A stretch of 64,000 nucleotides of DNA. It comes from Casuarina equisetifolia (lineage: Eukaryota > Streptophyta > Magnoliopsida > Fagales > Casuarinaceae). The DNA lies in assembly GCA_028551475.1 (NCBI GenBank), contig CM052354.1, forward strand, positions 23,955,258-24,019,257, read 5' to 3'. The notes under the pieces were generated by a model. It did not search any database, was not told the origin of the DNA, and saw only the letters and a list, made by a program, of their open reading frames with translations. Both the position numbers and the translations under genes were made by a program. Each line of letters starts with the position of its first letter. Within the stretch, counting starts at the first letter, position 1. This document shows positions 21,958-33,917 of the stretch, piece by piece.

Positions 21958-22867
21958 AAGATTAAGATTTTTAGAAAAAAAAAAAACCCTTGGTAAACCT
22001 ATGCACTTGGTGGGTAATGAGCCATTCGTGAAGCATCTTCAACAAATAACACTCTCAAAAAAATGTTCTGCGGTGATCAGAACTCCATTAAAGGAGGGAG
22101 TAAACATAATTTATTTCCATATGTGGAATTTTAATTGGTCCATATTGATATTTAAGGGCAAAAACCCCTTCCCAACATGTACCAAGAGAGTAGAAATTAT
22201 GTGTTGGATCAACAAAAAAATATATGTTTAATGTACAAAGTTTCTGCTCAAATTAAATAACATAGTACACTAAAAATAATAATGAGATTTCTGTTTTATT
22301 AATTTAATTTTAAAAAAATGGACACATAACAAACCCAACATTGGCCCAAAAATAGGAGAGAAAGAGTGTCCAAGAGAGTCCACATAGATATATTAAAACA
22401 TCATCATTAACTCATTTAGAGTCTATTTAAACTCATATTTTACTTCTTTATAGGTGAAGGTGGATTTTGAGTTCATTTCTGCATTATTTCTATCAAGAAT
22501 TATTCTGATGAAGCCTTCATTCTACCTTTTGTCTTTGATGCAACAGCTTCAAAGCAAAGGCTCGAGGACAAATATGCAAAGGGTCTCTAATCTCCACACG
22601 CAGGAAATTTTGGTTGGAAAGAAAGCCAAGGTCTATCCGAATAAGGATGTTGTCCCAACATTTCTGAAAGCTTTCCACATTCATGATGAATTCGGATTAG
22701 CACTCTACACTTGGATAACTCGTTTTCCCAAAACTAACTTGCGAATTTATGACAAAATTTTAAAAAATTTGAATTCAACCACTACATAACTTCCAAAATA
22801 TGCTAACTCTCGTTACACAAGAAAGAACAAAAATAAAACAAAGCCAACTTGAACGCACCTCCTCATC
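21958..22867. other. Intergenic, no recognised gene
   Basis: AT-rich. A 111-codon frame at 22454-22789 (+) starts just after an acceptor-like 'ttctttatag' but matches no family I know. It may be a fragment of a lost gene. Confidence 0.45.
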
Positions 22868-23640
22868 TCACGACCATGCATGATATAAAGCTTCATCTCC
22901 TTCTATCACTTCGGTGCCTTCTATCGTGATCATCATCCTCTGACGCTTCTCGCCTTGTATGTTCTCGCTCTTCCCTCCTGCCTTTACTCCCATCACCGTC
23001 TCTATATCTCTTTCTCTGACTTGGTTCATGTTCATCCCTCGTATCTCGCCTCTCATTGTCCACATTTCTCTTCCTCTGTTCTCTGTCATCCCTCCATTCC
23101 CTGTGGCTATCATCATCTGCACATCTCTTCTATGTTAATATCTTCGCCTCTCCTTCTCTACTCTCTTATCATCCCTACCACCCATATGGCTAGAACTATC
23201 CTTATTCCTTTTCCTATAATCCCCATCATCCCTACTTTCCATATGCCTATCATTATCTGGACTTCTCTTTCTATAAACCAACTCATCTCTGTCATCATCA
23301 TCTACTTATTCACGTTTATACCTTTCTTTGTCCTTTTTCTCCTCCGAATAGGCCCAGCATCTTTTACTTTCATTGGATAACCTTCCTTTACCATCGCAAT
23401 TCATCTCATCCTCTGTGTATGCTCTACTCCTGTCACTGTGCTTGTGCCAACAATCGACTCTTTAGTTCCTTGATCTCTATGCCTTGGGTCTTCGGAACTT
23501 CGCCTTAGATTTTTTTCTTCTCTCCTCACTCATCTGGATCACGAACTTGATGACTCTTTTCTTGTCTTGGTCTTCCTCCAGTTTCTCCATCAAATACCAT
23601 TTCATACCTACAAGAATTAATAGCATAGGCGAGAGAGAGA
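22868..23640 (-). pseudogene. Arg/Asp/Glu-rich nuclear-protein-like relic
   Basis: On the minus strand, frames rich in R, D, E, K and S are visible in pieces: 'SPDNDRHMESRDDGDYRKR' near 23260-23200, then after a stop and a frame change 'ADDDSHREWRDDREQRKR' and 'SEDDDHDRRHRSDRRR' ending with a TGA near 22900. Such charged repeats are typical of C-terminal tails of splicing-associated proteins. Stops (for example near 23320) and at least one frame shift break it. No folded domain is visible, so the parent protein cannot be named. Confidence 0.45.
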
Positions 23641-26559
23641 GAGAGATCCGCAATCACCAAGCAAGATTACACACCTAGAATTGTCATCTCCACCTCGCTG
23701 TCTGTTATCGTCTTTTAAAAAATACTTGCAAGTTTGTTGTTTGACGGGTGGATCCCCAGTGCAATCCTTGGCAATCTGATTAGGAGCACTAAATATAATG
23801 CATTTAAACCTATACTAATCTTCATCACTGGATTTGACACTTCAAATTAGAACCACAAAAGTAGCCAAACTCCACTGACAAAACACATATCCACATTACA
23901 ATGGCTGAGGTAAATGGAAGAGGCTTTTCTCTCCAACTGCTGGTACAGAATGACAGTTATCAAATCACAACATTTTCCAAATCAAACTCAAAACATATTC
24001 CTATATATTGGTTTCAATAGTCAAAAGCCCACAAGAGCACTTATTTAGGTGCAACAGATCCTGCACTACTGTAATCAGACTATAGTGATATCAAATAATT
24101 TTTTAGCGATAATCTTTCATCGAAAGTGAGAGCACCCTTTGAATTCTCATCAAATAGACATCCATTCCCAAACTGTGTTAATTGTTCAATAAAAAATAAA
24201 ATGAAAATATTAGCTCAAAAGAAGCCTATATAGTAGTAAAGATTCTAGCTTTCAAGGCTGCTACCCTTCAAAATGAATCCTTTATGAGGCTAATTCTGCA
24301 CAAGAAGATACAAAAATTTACGCACCTAACTAATGTAATTTTCAAGCTGCAATGCCTTAGAAACTACCGACTTCATTTCAAAATCTAAGCCATTAGTGAC
24401 CCAGCCCTACGTCGTTCTATAGGTCAAGTGCTAGTTCAGAATGAGAAACCTCGACCAGAGAAGACTACTGAACAGGACTATGCAAGATCAAGGAAGCATT
24501 TTCATATTCAATAGAATACATATGATAACCGCCTCGTTCAAAATTAACCACATTACACATTAAGCAAATTCTTAGAGCTATACAAACTAATAAAGAAGCA
24601 TCTTATGCACAACAGTGCACACTAAACTAAACAAGAAGGAATATTCTAAAACCACCACCTCCTTCAATCCTTGCAACGTAACATCTCTCTCACTCCTTTT
24701 ATTTTTTAATTTTTTTCTTCTTCATTTACTAAATTTTTCCTCAAAAATATTTTCCTTCAGAGAAAAGTGCTTTAGTTATTTCTCTCACCACTCCCTTTGA
24801 TTAATTTTCAACAAAAACATTGTGTTTTAGTCACTTCCTAATCACTCTTTCACACAGTTCTATTGGCTTCCTCACAAAGACCTGATGAAATCTCATTTAT
24901 ACTATGAAAGATAAGCAGTACCAATTTTCAAAATGATTTTTCCTAGAACGAAAATGGCGTCCACTTTCTTCAGTTGAACACAATAAGATGGAAAAGGCGC
25001 CCAATGTAACGAAAACAAGTTCTGATCCAGAAGATGGTCTCTTCTGAAAATAGTTTCCACATTATATCAGCACAAGTTCTGTATTCCCATACTTAGAAAT
25101 CCTGGGGAGCACCTACCTAAGATTTACCTGATCTCACCTTTCTTCTCCCCTTTCTGTTTCCAATCTCCCCTAAACGTTTAATGCATTTTATAATTACCTA
25201 AAGCAAGAGAAACTTTGCATTCATTTATTCCATGCCTGACCTGCATCATATATATGTCCTGGAGAGATTTTGTTATATTCATAAGTTACCATTCATATAC
25301 CAAAATTACTTCTTCCATTTAACCGAGTAACTATTCAAATATTAACAAACTGACACTAGATTGTGGAAACTTTGGTACCCCTTGCTCCAAAACTTCAGAA
25401 GGCAGTATGAAATGAGATTCTCTGCAATCTTGACCAGAAGCTTTCATGTTAAGATGAAGATGAAACAGTTATCAGTATCACCCTATCAATTTCCTAGGAA
25501 AAAGTTCACGAAGAAGCTCTAAATTCCTGCTTAGTAGTCCTATGCTTTGCATCTCCTTCATAGGACCCTCTGCAGGATAGTTCAAGAAAAGTCTAGAATA
25601 ACAGAAAGGACCAAGCCTTCTTATTACTCATCACTTTTGGATAATGCAGTGCTATGTTATGACCACCTGATGATAAATCAAATTGAACACATTTTGTTGA
25701 TGGGTTCGAAAGGCAACCTATGGAAGGATTTGAATCAAACTGAAATAGATGTTACAAACTAATTGTTTCCACTTTTTTGGATCTACTAAAAGGTGCAATC
25801 ACAGAAGTACTACCATATGGAGGCTCAAAGAGTAAGATCTTACAATGCTCTGCAAAGCTCGCAATAAAAAGGAAGCAGAACATAAGCAGACCATTTATTC
25901 TGGACCATCAAAAGCAACATACTTCTAATTTTTGTGCACATTTCGATTTAACAATCCTTCAAATAACAGGTAAGGATCATTGTTATCATCCGAAATATCT
26001 CTTCTGCTTTCCTAAGTGTTTCCTGAAAGCAAATTAGTGTAAATCATGATATACTGGTAAAACTGCTTAAACTAGCAATAACTAAGCAAACAACTACTCG
26101 TTACCCCTCTAGTTTGCTTTTGACCATTAAACTCCTTAATATTAGCCAGACACGCACTAAACTGTTCATATGATAGCCGATTTCTGAATTCCAGAAGCAT
26201 ATAAAATACGTCAGCAGAGAGCCTCCTTACTATAATAAACCAGTTAATTTACTTTACACTGCCTGTAACAGAACTCACCTAGTCTGACAGAAAAACCCCT
26301 TTCCATCAATCTGAGGACTGCGTCCTGCACAGTTTTTTACCAAATATTATGAAAAGTTAATGAGATGGCAGAATGAAACAATCGGTAGAAGTAAGGCATA
26401 AGCTGATCTGCTAGCTGTTCTCTTCTATTAAAGACAACTACAGAAATGCATTTCAATATTAAGCTATGATCTGAGAATTGCATCACAGCACAAACAAGTT
26501 GCAAAATAAGCTAATGGACTTACAAAACAGCCAAAAGAAAAAATAGCAATAACTCTTAA
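23641..26559. other. Intergenic or intronic, no supported gene
   Basis: A (GA)n tract lies at ~23630-23645. Otherwise AT-rich DNA with short frames only. Parts near 25380-25450 could be 3' exons of the unidentified minus-strand gene further right, but there is no motif to prove it. Confidence 0.4.
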
Positions 26560-28759
26560 ATTCTGGAACTGGCTGTCCATAGGGAGGTGAGTTTGCTGGT
26601 GATGACTCCTGGCTTGATGGATACCAAGAGGACAATGTAGCACGTCCATCATGTGGTGGTTTTTCAGGAGATGTTGTACCAGAAGTTTTCTGAGGAGATC
26701 CGACTGTAGAATAAACTCTAGGGGATACACTTACAGAATAATTTTCGGAGTTCCAGTTGGTGTAAGCCGTGGTATGATGTATGGAGTTAGAGAAAATCTT
26801 TGCCCAGTAAGTCTGGAAGCAGAGGACCAAAAGTAGCTCAGATGCATAAACTAATAAGCTCTAGTTTGCATATCTCCCACACACGAGGCACTTCTTTAGA
26901 AGTCAAATAAAACTATATGCTTACTCGAAGAATAGAAAGTACGTATTAGTGCTTCAAAATTATTTGTAATTGGTAAGTCACAGGCATCAAGTAGGCTTTA
27001 AACCATAACAAGTACCCCTATCCAGCTGATTTCATTAAAAAAAAAATGCTAGTTGAATTAGAACTCAATGGAGTAAATAAAGTTCTTCCATCCTTCACAC
27101 CATGCTTCTGAGGTTTCACATCGGCTATAGGTTAGGATTTTAAATTCTAGATGCCAATATTTCAAGCAAGTTATTTATTTAGTGATAACAATCTTAGGTG
27201 CCATACACATGCCAATACTCTTATGTAGGCAAACAGAAAAGCCCTTAAAGTGGGCTTGAGGAATATCTTCATAGAGACTGGCTATTCCAGCACCGCATTA
27301 AAAATTCTTACTGCTCGCACCCTCTAATGCTTCAATATTAAGGCTGTTTCGAATCTTGATATTAGTTTCCAAACGAAGTCAACGAGTGGTAGCTGAAAAG
27401 TGGATGCAAACATATTGAACACAACAGTTTTCACTCCCAAACAAATCTGATGTATCTTTTGCTATGAATTATGTGTTATATATCTCAGATTATAATCAGG
27501 AAAAAAGAATTTGTTTAACCGTTGGAAGAGGACAGAAAACAAGAGGCAATTATGGATACCTCCATCAGTTATATTTCCTACATATGTTGAACCACCAAAA
27601 GATTGATATGTCACGTGGCCACTTGCACCATCATCTGTAAGCATTAGGAAAAGCACAAAGCCCACAAGGTGGTCAGCAACATAAACAACAGCAAGATGAT
27701 TGACCAAGACCAAAATAATTGCTCACCGACATCAAAAAGTGTCCATGTTGAGGAGCAGAAAATTAACTTACGCAAAATATGATCAACAAAAAAAAAGAAT
27801 CATAGATTAGGAAATCTTAAAGATGAACTGTCATCATTTAGGGACTGCATCAACTGTCTCTTAAATTGTTCCAACTGCTAATTGGAAAAAAGAAGAAAAA
27901 AAAAAAGGGCCAGCATTATTCTCACATAAGCCGGATTAAAGAGAATACAAAACTGTCAGCCAAGTGAAATAACCAAATTTGGGGTAATAAAAGAAATAAA
28001 CTCTGAATGGAGAACATAGAACAAGGGAAGAGTAGGGGGATCAAATGAAAAGCTGAAAAATAGGCTGGTAAATGTATCTCTCAAGCAGTAAATTGGACCG
28101 GACTGAACAAGGACAATGATATATAAAAGGAAAAAAAGATTGTAAACATGAAAATGCTATACAAAATGAAAGATCAACGAACAATGTTGCTGGGATGGAC
28201 GAATTTGCATATGTTACATAGAACGAGATGTAGTTTTTCACTTTTCAACTTCCAGGTAGCATACCCCTTTTCACTCATCTGGGTGGCATCAACACGATCA
28301 AAGGATATTTTAGCGCTGCAGACTCCTTCTATAAGGTTTATGACATAATAGCATTTGTTTATGGCCACAGACCGATTAACTTTTACAAGTTAGCCAAAAG
28401 AAAAAACTGTGCAACTTTTGCAGGAAATGCTAACCGTTGATAGACTTCTTTAAGAAATCAACAATGAGGTTTCATGGCATGTGGTAGTCTGGAAGATTGA
28501 GCAAATTCAGGTAAATCCAACTACAAGTTTCTGTCGTCAATTATCGAACAGAGGAAAGAGAGAAGGCAGGAAAAATTGGATGTCAACATTCTTCCTAGAG
28601 TTATGCTTTTGCATTTCAATCGCAATAATTCAGTTACACTAACACAACAGAAGTTAGAATAACCCAATCAAATGAACCCCAAGATGACTAGAATTCAACC
28701 ACCAACAAAAATGAGCAACTCACCTTTGCCAAATCACGGCCTATTTTCTTTGCAGACAT
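26560..28759 (-). pseudogene. Unidentified multi-exon gene or relic, minus strand
   Basis: Not recognised. Three exon-like pieces with good splice borders are visible. The first (28759-28724) is a 12-codon start 'MSAKKIGRDLAK' followed by GTGAGT. The second (27634-27560) is preceded by TTACAG, followed by GTATCC, and reads 'DDGASGHVTYQSFGGSTYVG'. The third (~26810-26560) is preceded by a pyrimidine-rich CTTCCAG and encodes Ser/Pro-rich sequence ('SPRVYSTVGSPQKTSGTTSP'). In the third, the phrase 'PRLTPTGTPKII' lies in a different frame from what follows, suggesting a 1-bp frameshift or a missed intron. It could be a live gene with more exons between these, or a decayed one. Confidence 0.35.
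28060..28260. repeat. Diverged copy of two separate stretches at 19.5 and 20.1 kb
   Basis: 28140-28200 matches 19560-19620 and, directly adjoining, 28205-28250 ('catagaacgagatgtag' onward) matches 20088-20130. In the 19-20 kb region these two are ~470 bp apart, so either one locus gained an insertion or the other lost one. The second part also occurs at ~62110 in the F-box duplication. Confidence 0.65.
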
Positions 28760-28858
28760 TGCCAGCGAATATCGTTTCCGTGAAAAGCTTCATCTTTCAT
28801 CAAAAGCAATATTCAAATAAGGGGAAAAAAAAAATAGAGTTTAACCTAACCCCAGAAG

Positions 28859-28914
28859 AAATTACGAAATTACGAAATTACGAAACTACGAAACTACGAA
28901 ACTACGAAATTACG
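28859..28914. repeat. 8-bp minisatellite (aaattacg/aaactacg), 7 units
   Basis: Seven exact-length 8-bp units, four 'aaattacg' and three 'aaactacg', in a row. An overlapping open frame (28672-29046) reads through them as a repeated Lys-Leu-Arg-Asn-Tyr-Glu pattern, which is probably incidental. Confidence 0.9.
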
Positions 28915-29634
28915 AAATTGGATCTCATCACACAATCACAGTTCACTTTTCACTTGGTTGATGACCGGGGAAAGATTAAGAGCTCAAATCATTTACAAAT
29001 TCCATTTTCTGATGGGTCAAATGTTTTTTACAGCATATTCAGGTAGGCCAAAACTAACATATTCACCTTTTCTCTAGTTTGGCCCCAAATCTTTAACCAC
29101 AATTCCAAGCGCTTAATTCTGTCGCACCAAATACCCTACTTCTTACGAGCAAAACGCAACATTTTAACAATTTTGAAAATTGAATCCAAGAAAGAATCGG
29201 GACGTTGTGGAGAATTAATAATAAATTAGAATAAGCCAAAAAATAGAGTACTTACACCTTCTCCATCGTGATATTCCCTTGTGTCTCAAAAATCTCACAA
29301 ATCGGATCTCTGGAAGATGAAATAAAAACATCTTGCTCGAAGGAATAAAATAAAATATGTCAAACACTACTTACTTCGCAGTCTACACGTGGACAACGCG
29401 TTCCCCAAAACTAACTCGCTACAGAATTTAAAAGTAAATAAATAAATAAATTCGATCAAAGAGACATACAAGCCTGTATATACGTTCCAATTCCGAGCAA
29501 CAGCAGACCAACTTAATTATAATACAAAATTCGTTCCTTATCAGGTTAAATAGATAAATAAATCAAAAATTAAAAATTCCCTTTTACATTCGAAATGCAC
29601 CCGTTATTGCTAAGATAACGCAAGAACGGAAGAG

Positions 29635-29841
29635 TCCTTACTATCCGTTGCATTTGAAACTAATTTCAAACTTTCATTTCAAAATTCTTTATTTGTAACT
29701 AACCGAAGCAAGAACTTATAACATAAGGCAAGAAGGCGAAAGAAAAAGAAAGGAAAGAGAGCAAATTTAAAAAAAGATTCTTCCCCATCCGTTGGATTTG
29801 AAATTAATTTCGAACTTCTACTTCAAAACTCTTCATTTATT
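29635..29841. repeat. Direct repeat (~64 bp, two copies) upstream of the DUF629-like gene
   Basis: 29635-29698 and about 29777-29841 share 'atccgttg.atttgaaa.taattt' and 'cttc..ttcaaaa.tctt.att', about 142 bp apart. They lie 130-330 bp before the start codon, within the likely promoter or 5' UTR, and may be regulatory or simply a local duplication. Confidence 0.7.
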
Positions 29842-29967
29842 AACAGCTTCATAATTAAACTCCTCGCCTCAAAATTCGTTCAAACTCTGCACTTTCAAAA
29901 TCGTCTGCACTTCCAAATTCGCTCTAACTCCCAGATTTTTTCAAACTCTTCCCTTTCCTCCACCGAA

Positions 29968-31868
29968 ATGAGCTGCAAATCCTCCTCCGCTTCCTCGTCT
30001 CCTGCATCCCCACTGTTGGCGCTTCTGGAGAAATCAAAGGCTGCTGAATATGAGAACAGGGGGGTCAAGTGGAAGCAACTAAGGGAAGAAAATTCTCTGG
30101 TTCTAACCAAGAACGAGATGGAGAATTGTCAGAGATTGAAGAATAGTGTTGAACCGCCGCGGTGGCAGCAATCCTTCGCAGAAACCGATTTTAACTCGAG
30201 AGAGCAACGCAATAGAATGGCCCGAGTCGAGCTCCACTGGACTGAGGCCATGAATGCGGACAGCAAGAAGGCTCTGTTAAGAGTTGGAATCCACGAGCTC
30301 AACGCGCATTTGATAGGAAATAACTTGGGAAGTGCGCTGGGCGTTTTGGAGGAAGCCACAAGTTTTGCCAAGAAGGCCGAGAATTGGACGTACTGGAGAT
30401 GCTGTTGCTGTAGTAGGGAATTTTGCAACGAGACTCATTTTACGCAACACATGAAGAATTTTCATTGCATTAGTTTAAGCAATGATTTGTTATCCATCTT
30501 GCCAAAGAAAGCTCCCGAGAGCATTATCAAATCATTCGAGGAAGATTCGTGGCTGCCCGTGGAACCGGGTTGGGCCGCCATGATACTACAAGCAGAATCA
30601 GCCGAAGAAGATGTAGGATTAACAATCCTACATCTTTCCAATTGCCCATGCAACGATCGCCGCCGCGCAGAGATGATCGGTGAAATTCGTGAAAGGCTGA
30701 AATTCCTTGCACACCATCAGTGCATGGGAGTATTCCATTTTGTCAAGCTACGGTCTTTCGTAAAACGTTTGCTTCTGAATTATCTTTCGAGAGAACTGGC
30801 TCGGCAAGTCGTTTTGATGACTGCCCTCCGCTCGGTATGCTTTCTTGACGTCCCAGAGCTTCAACTTGTCCTGCAATATTTTGAAGATTGGTTAACCGGG
30901 TTATCTTGTATTACTGAAATTCCTCGGGACGATCGGGTCTTTTACCTGAATGTTCAAGACACAGTCTCTTTCGACGGAGAATTCTTCCTTTTTGATGAGG
31001 AGTTATTGCGAGAAGAGAACAATTTTCTCTTTTGGTTGTTCACGGCTTACCCAATTGTGGAAGAGCAGTTACAAACATGGAGAAGTTTGCAAGAAACCCT
31101 CAAAGGTCAGGGAAAAAAATTGCATCAAATACTTAAGAATGAGTGTCATCGGGAGGAAATACTCTGTGAGAAAAAATCCAAACATTTGAGATATCGGACA
31201 GGGTTGAGAAATGTAGCCAAGATCATTTTAGACGAAGAGGAAGGTAGGCGGAAGAAAGGGCACCAACCAACTAGCTATCTGAGCCTCCTGTTGAACCAGT
31301 GGACAGAGCTTGAGGCTGATGTCAGTGCTCTAGATGACAGCAAAGGTTTGGAGATGGATGTGATATGGAGTATACTGAAGTTTGCACCAGGGGAAGAAGC
31401 AATATTTGATGAAGTTTTACAGCAATTCAGAGCTTCAAACAGACAGGTGAGTGCATGAATTTGAGATGCTAAATCTTACCATTCTATGTGCTTAAGTTGT
31501 GCTGATTTTCATTTAACCGCACATTTCAGGTTTTACTTTTGGATGCTGCCATCATGGCAACTATTGCTGCCAAAGAACAGACGTTGCAGAAGCTAAAAGA
31601 TTTATGTACTCTTGATCGTCGGTTCATTTTGGTGCCCATTTTGCAGTCTTACATGCAGGTCTGTGTTGGTTGATTTCAGCCATTTTTGTTGTTTTTTAGC
31701 ACTTTATTTTGGTTCATAGGCAGTCCTACAAACAAGTTTCATAGCTTTGGTCTTAATATTTTGTTGACACATATTTTTATCTTCTAGGCATACTTGGAGA
31801 GCTTGGGTGGTCAACATGGAGCAAATGGGAATCCTAAAGAAATTTGTGACAAGGATGAGGTGCTGTAA
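29968..31868 (+). CDS. DUF629-like C2H2 protein (ubiquitin-hydrolase-related family, no UCH domain)
   Basis: Exons 29968-31446, 31530-31658 and 31788-31868 (TAA 31866-31868) join in phase to 562 residues. A finger of exact form C-x2-C-x12-H-x4-H lies at residues 145-166 (C145, C148, H161, H166), followed by the long helical region seen in plant 'ubiquitin carboxyl-terminal hydrolase-related' DUF629 proteins ('SVCFLDVPELQLVLQYF'). Those relatives are often over 1000 residues with a C-terminal peptidase-like domain; this one ends before it, so no deubiquitinase activity is expected. The function of the family is not established. Both donors (GTGAGT, GTCTGT) and acceptors (TTTCAG, TTCTAG) look usable. 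Its 3' half is the source relative of the relics and arrays at 9983-19300. Family call moderate; gene structure strong. Confidence 0.78.
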
Positions 31869-33917
31869 TTGCATGTAATGATCACTTTGGCATGATACAA
31901 TTTTTTTCCTGTGTGATAAATGAATCCAGTGGTATAGGTTTTTCTTCTTCATCCTGCTGTGTTTCTCATCCTTTATTCTTCCTGGTTCAATGGCATGGCT
32001 GTATAGCAAAGCTAGATGCTTGACGTGCTGCCTGGATTTGAGATCATCCATACTTGAAAGCTTTTATGAGGTCAAAAGTTCTTATTCCAAAATAATGGAT
32101 TTGAGATCATCCATACTAGCTTGAAGTTTCAGTTCATGCTTTTAACCTGGAGTATGGGTGGGCTTGATTAGGTTTGGTGAGAAGAATCACTGATTGACAT
32201 AGTTTAATGGTCAACAGTGAGCTAAGTAAGTAGGTAGAACGAATTGATTATGAATAGTGGAACAATAAGGTCTGTGGAACAGAAAAAATAACTTATTTAA
32301 GTGAGGATAGGAAGCAATGGCCTTTGGCCTAAATGAGAATGGGTTGATTTGTATGGTTATGTGATTCAAGTCCTATGGAATTGGAGGAAGAACCAAGGTT
32401 CTAACTAATAGAATGAAGTAGGATGGAAGCAGAAAAATGTTTGTCCTCAATGCTACTCTTCTAAGAGAGAAGTCCTTGAGAAGAAAGAAAAGGAAATGAG
32501 ACTACAGAATTTGACTAATGGAGCTACTCCAAGTAAAAACTAGGAGAAGCTGGAACTAGATGATGTATGGATTGTGTTAGGAGGGGACTGTTGTAAGAAT
32601 TTCAAGGTTGTATTCAAGTAACTCTAACGAGGCAGCAAACTTTACGAAACAAAACATCAGCCTTAAAAGACTTATTCCTACTTCATGTTGTCTTGTGTAA
32701 TTAATATTGGTATACAATAAATATATGATTATCTCCTCCCCTCTAAATTCTCCACAGTAATCAAAATGAGGTGGCATCCAACTGAGAAAATTCTTATTCT
32801 TGTTGGTCCGACAGAAAATACATGATCTCCCGCACACCACCAAAAAATGAAACAAATGTCGATCAGCTTCACCACTACACTAAAGCCACAATGCTTCTTA
32901 GTTTCACCACTGCACTAAAGCCACAATGCTTCTTAGTTTCACCACTACACAATAACTTCCCAAGTAATACATATCTTCACCACTGCACTCGCGCATACAA
33001 CATTAATCTACTGATAGTATCGTTTTGGTGAGATCTTATATTGTTAAAATCCCAAAATCCGCCATCAACACAGGCAAAGGAATTTTCTGGGTACCTTCTC
33101 TACAAAATACCCTTCCTAGGAAATTGTATTGCATTACGTCTTGTTAACAACAAATCAAATTTGTCTGTTGTTTAACTGTCTCAGACAATCAAGTGCTTTG
33201 CTCAGCGGAGCCTAGAGCATAATGAGTCTACTATGGAATAATTGCCAATCATCGAAGCTCATTGATAGTTCCCAAACATGGGTGCACGTAGGCATTCTTC
33301 TCCTCTGCAATTAGATGAAAATCTCTGAACAACTCTTTCAAAGCATCGTCCTCACCACTGAAAATGCAATGGTTGGGGGCCATATTTTTGGGATAGAGGG
33401 ACAATAACCATAGAGTAAATAGGGATCTTCCTGGGGACAAGAAGAATATGGACCATAAAGATAATTCTCCAAGCCTACAAAAAGCCCTGGAACGAAAGTA
33501 AGAGTTACATTTTGTTTTTGTTGAAATGTCATGGGATAAATTCATATCATGCTTTGTAATTCAGTCAATGCCTTATTGAGAAAAAATAGTTCTATGAATT
33601 TTTCCGGCGACCATATAACTCCATTCAACTTTGCAATGGGCACAAAATTTCTTGATTAGGAGTAAATATGTCCACAAGATCTCTAGCTATGGCATAATAC
33701 CCTCTACTTCCAATACATAGACAAATCTAATAATGTAAATTTTGCTAAAATAGGTCCCTTTTTTTCCTTCCTTTTTTTGGAACCCTCTGACAATTCTTAA
33801 ACATACATAATTAAATTTATTAGTGTGACTGAGATGGTTCTGTTGCTTTTTGACTTGTGTTATGGACTTAATATCATGATTCTTCCTGTTTCATAATTTG
33901 AGGTCGTGTCTGTGCAG
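31869..33917. other. Intergenic, no recognised gene
   Basis: Short frames on both strands (31704-32051, 32577-32855, 33249-33545, minus) carry no family signals. It contains a 35-bp tandem repeat at 32868-32950. Confidence 0.55.
32868..32950. repeat. 35-bp tandem repeat, ~2.3 copies
   Basis: The unit starts with 'ttcaccactacactaaagcc' and continues 'acaatgcttcttag', starting at 32868, 32903 and 32938 (partial). A further looser 'cttcaccactgcac' follows at ~32975. Confidence 0.88.

Noticed and set aside
28672-29046. 124-codon frame containing a repeated KLRNYE pattern
   Set aside because: The pattern comes from an 8-bp DNA repeat; the rest shows no homology, and the frame lies antisense to the putative first exon of the minus-strand gene.
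30129-30712. Several minus-strand frames of 61-99 codons
   Set aside because: Antisense shadows of exon 1 of the DUF629-like gene; no family motifs.
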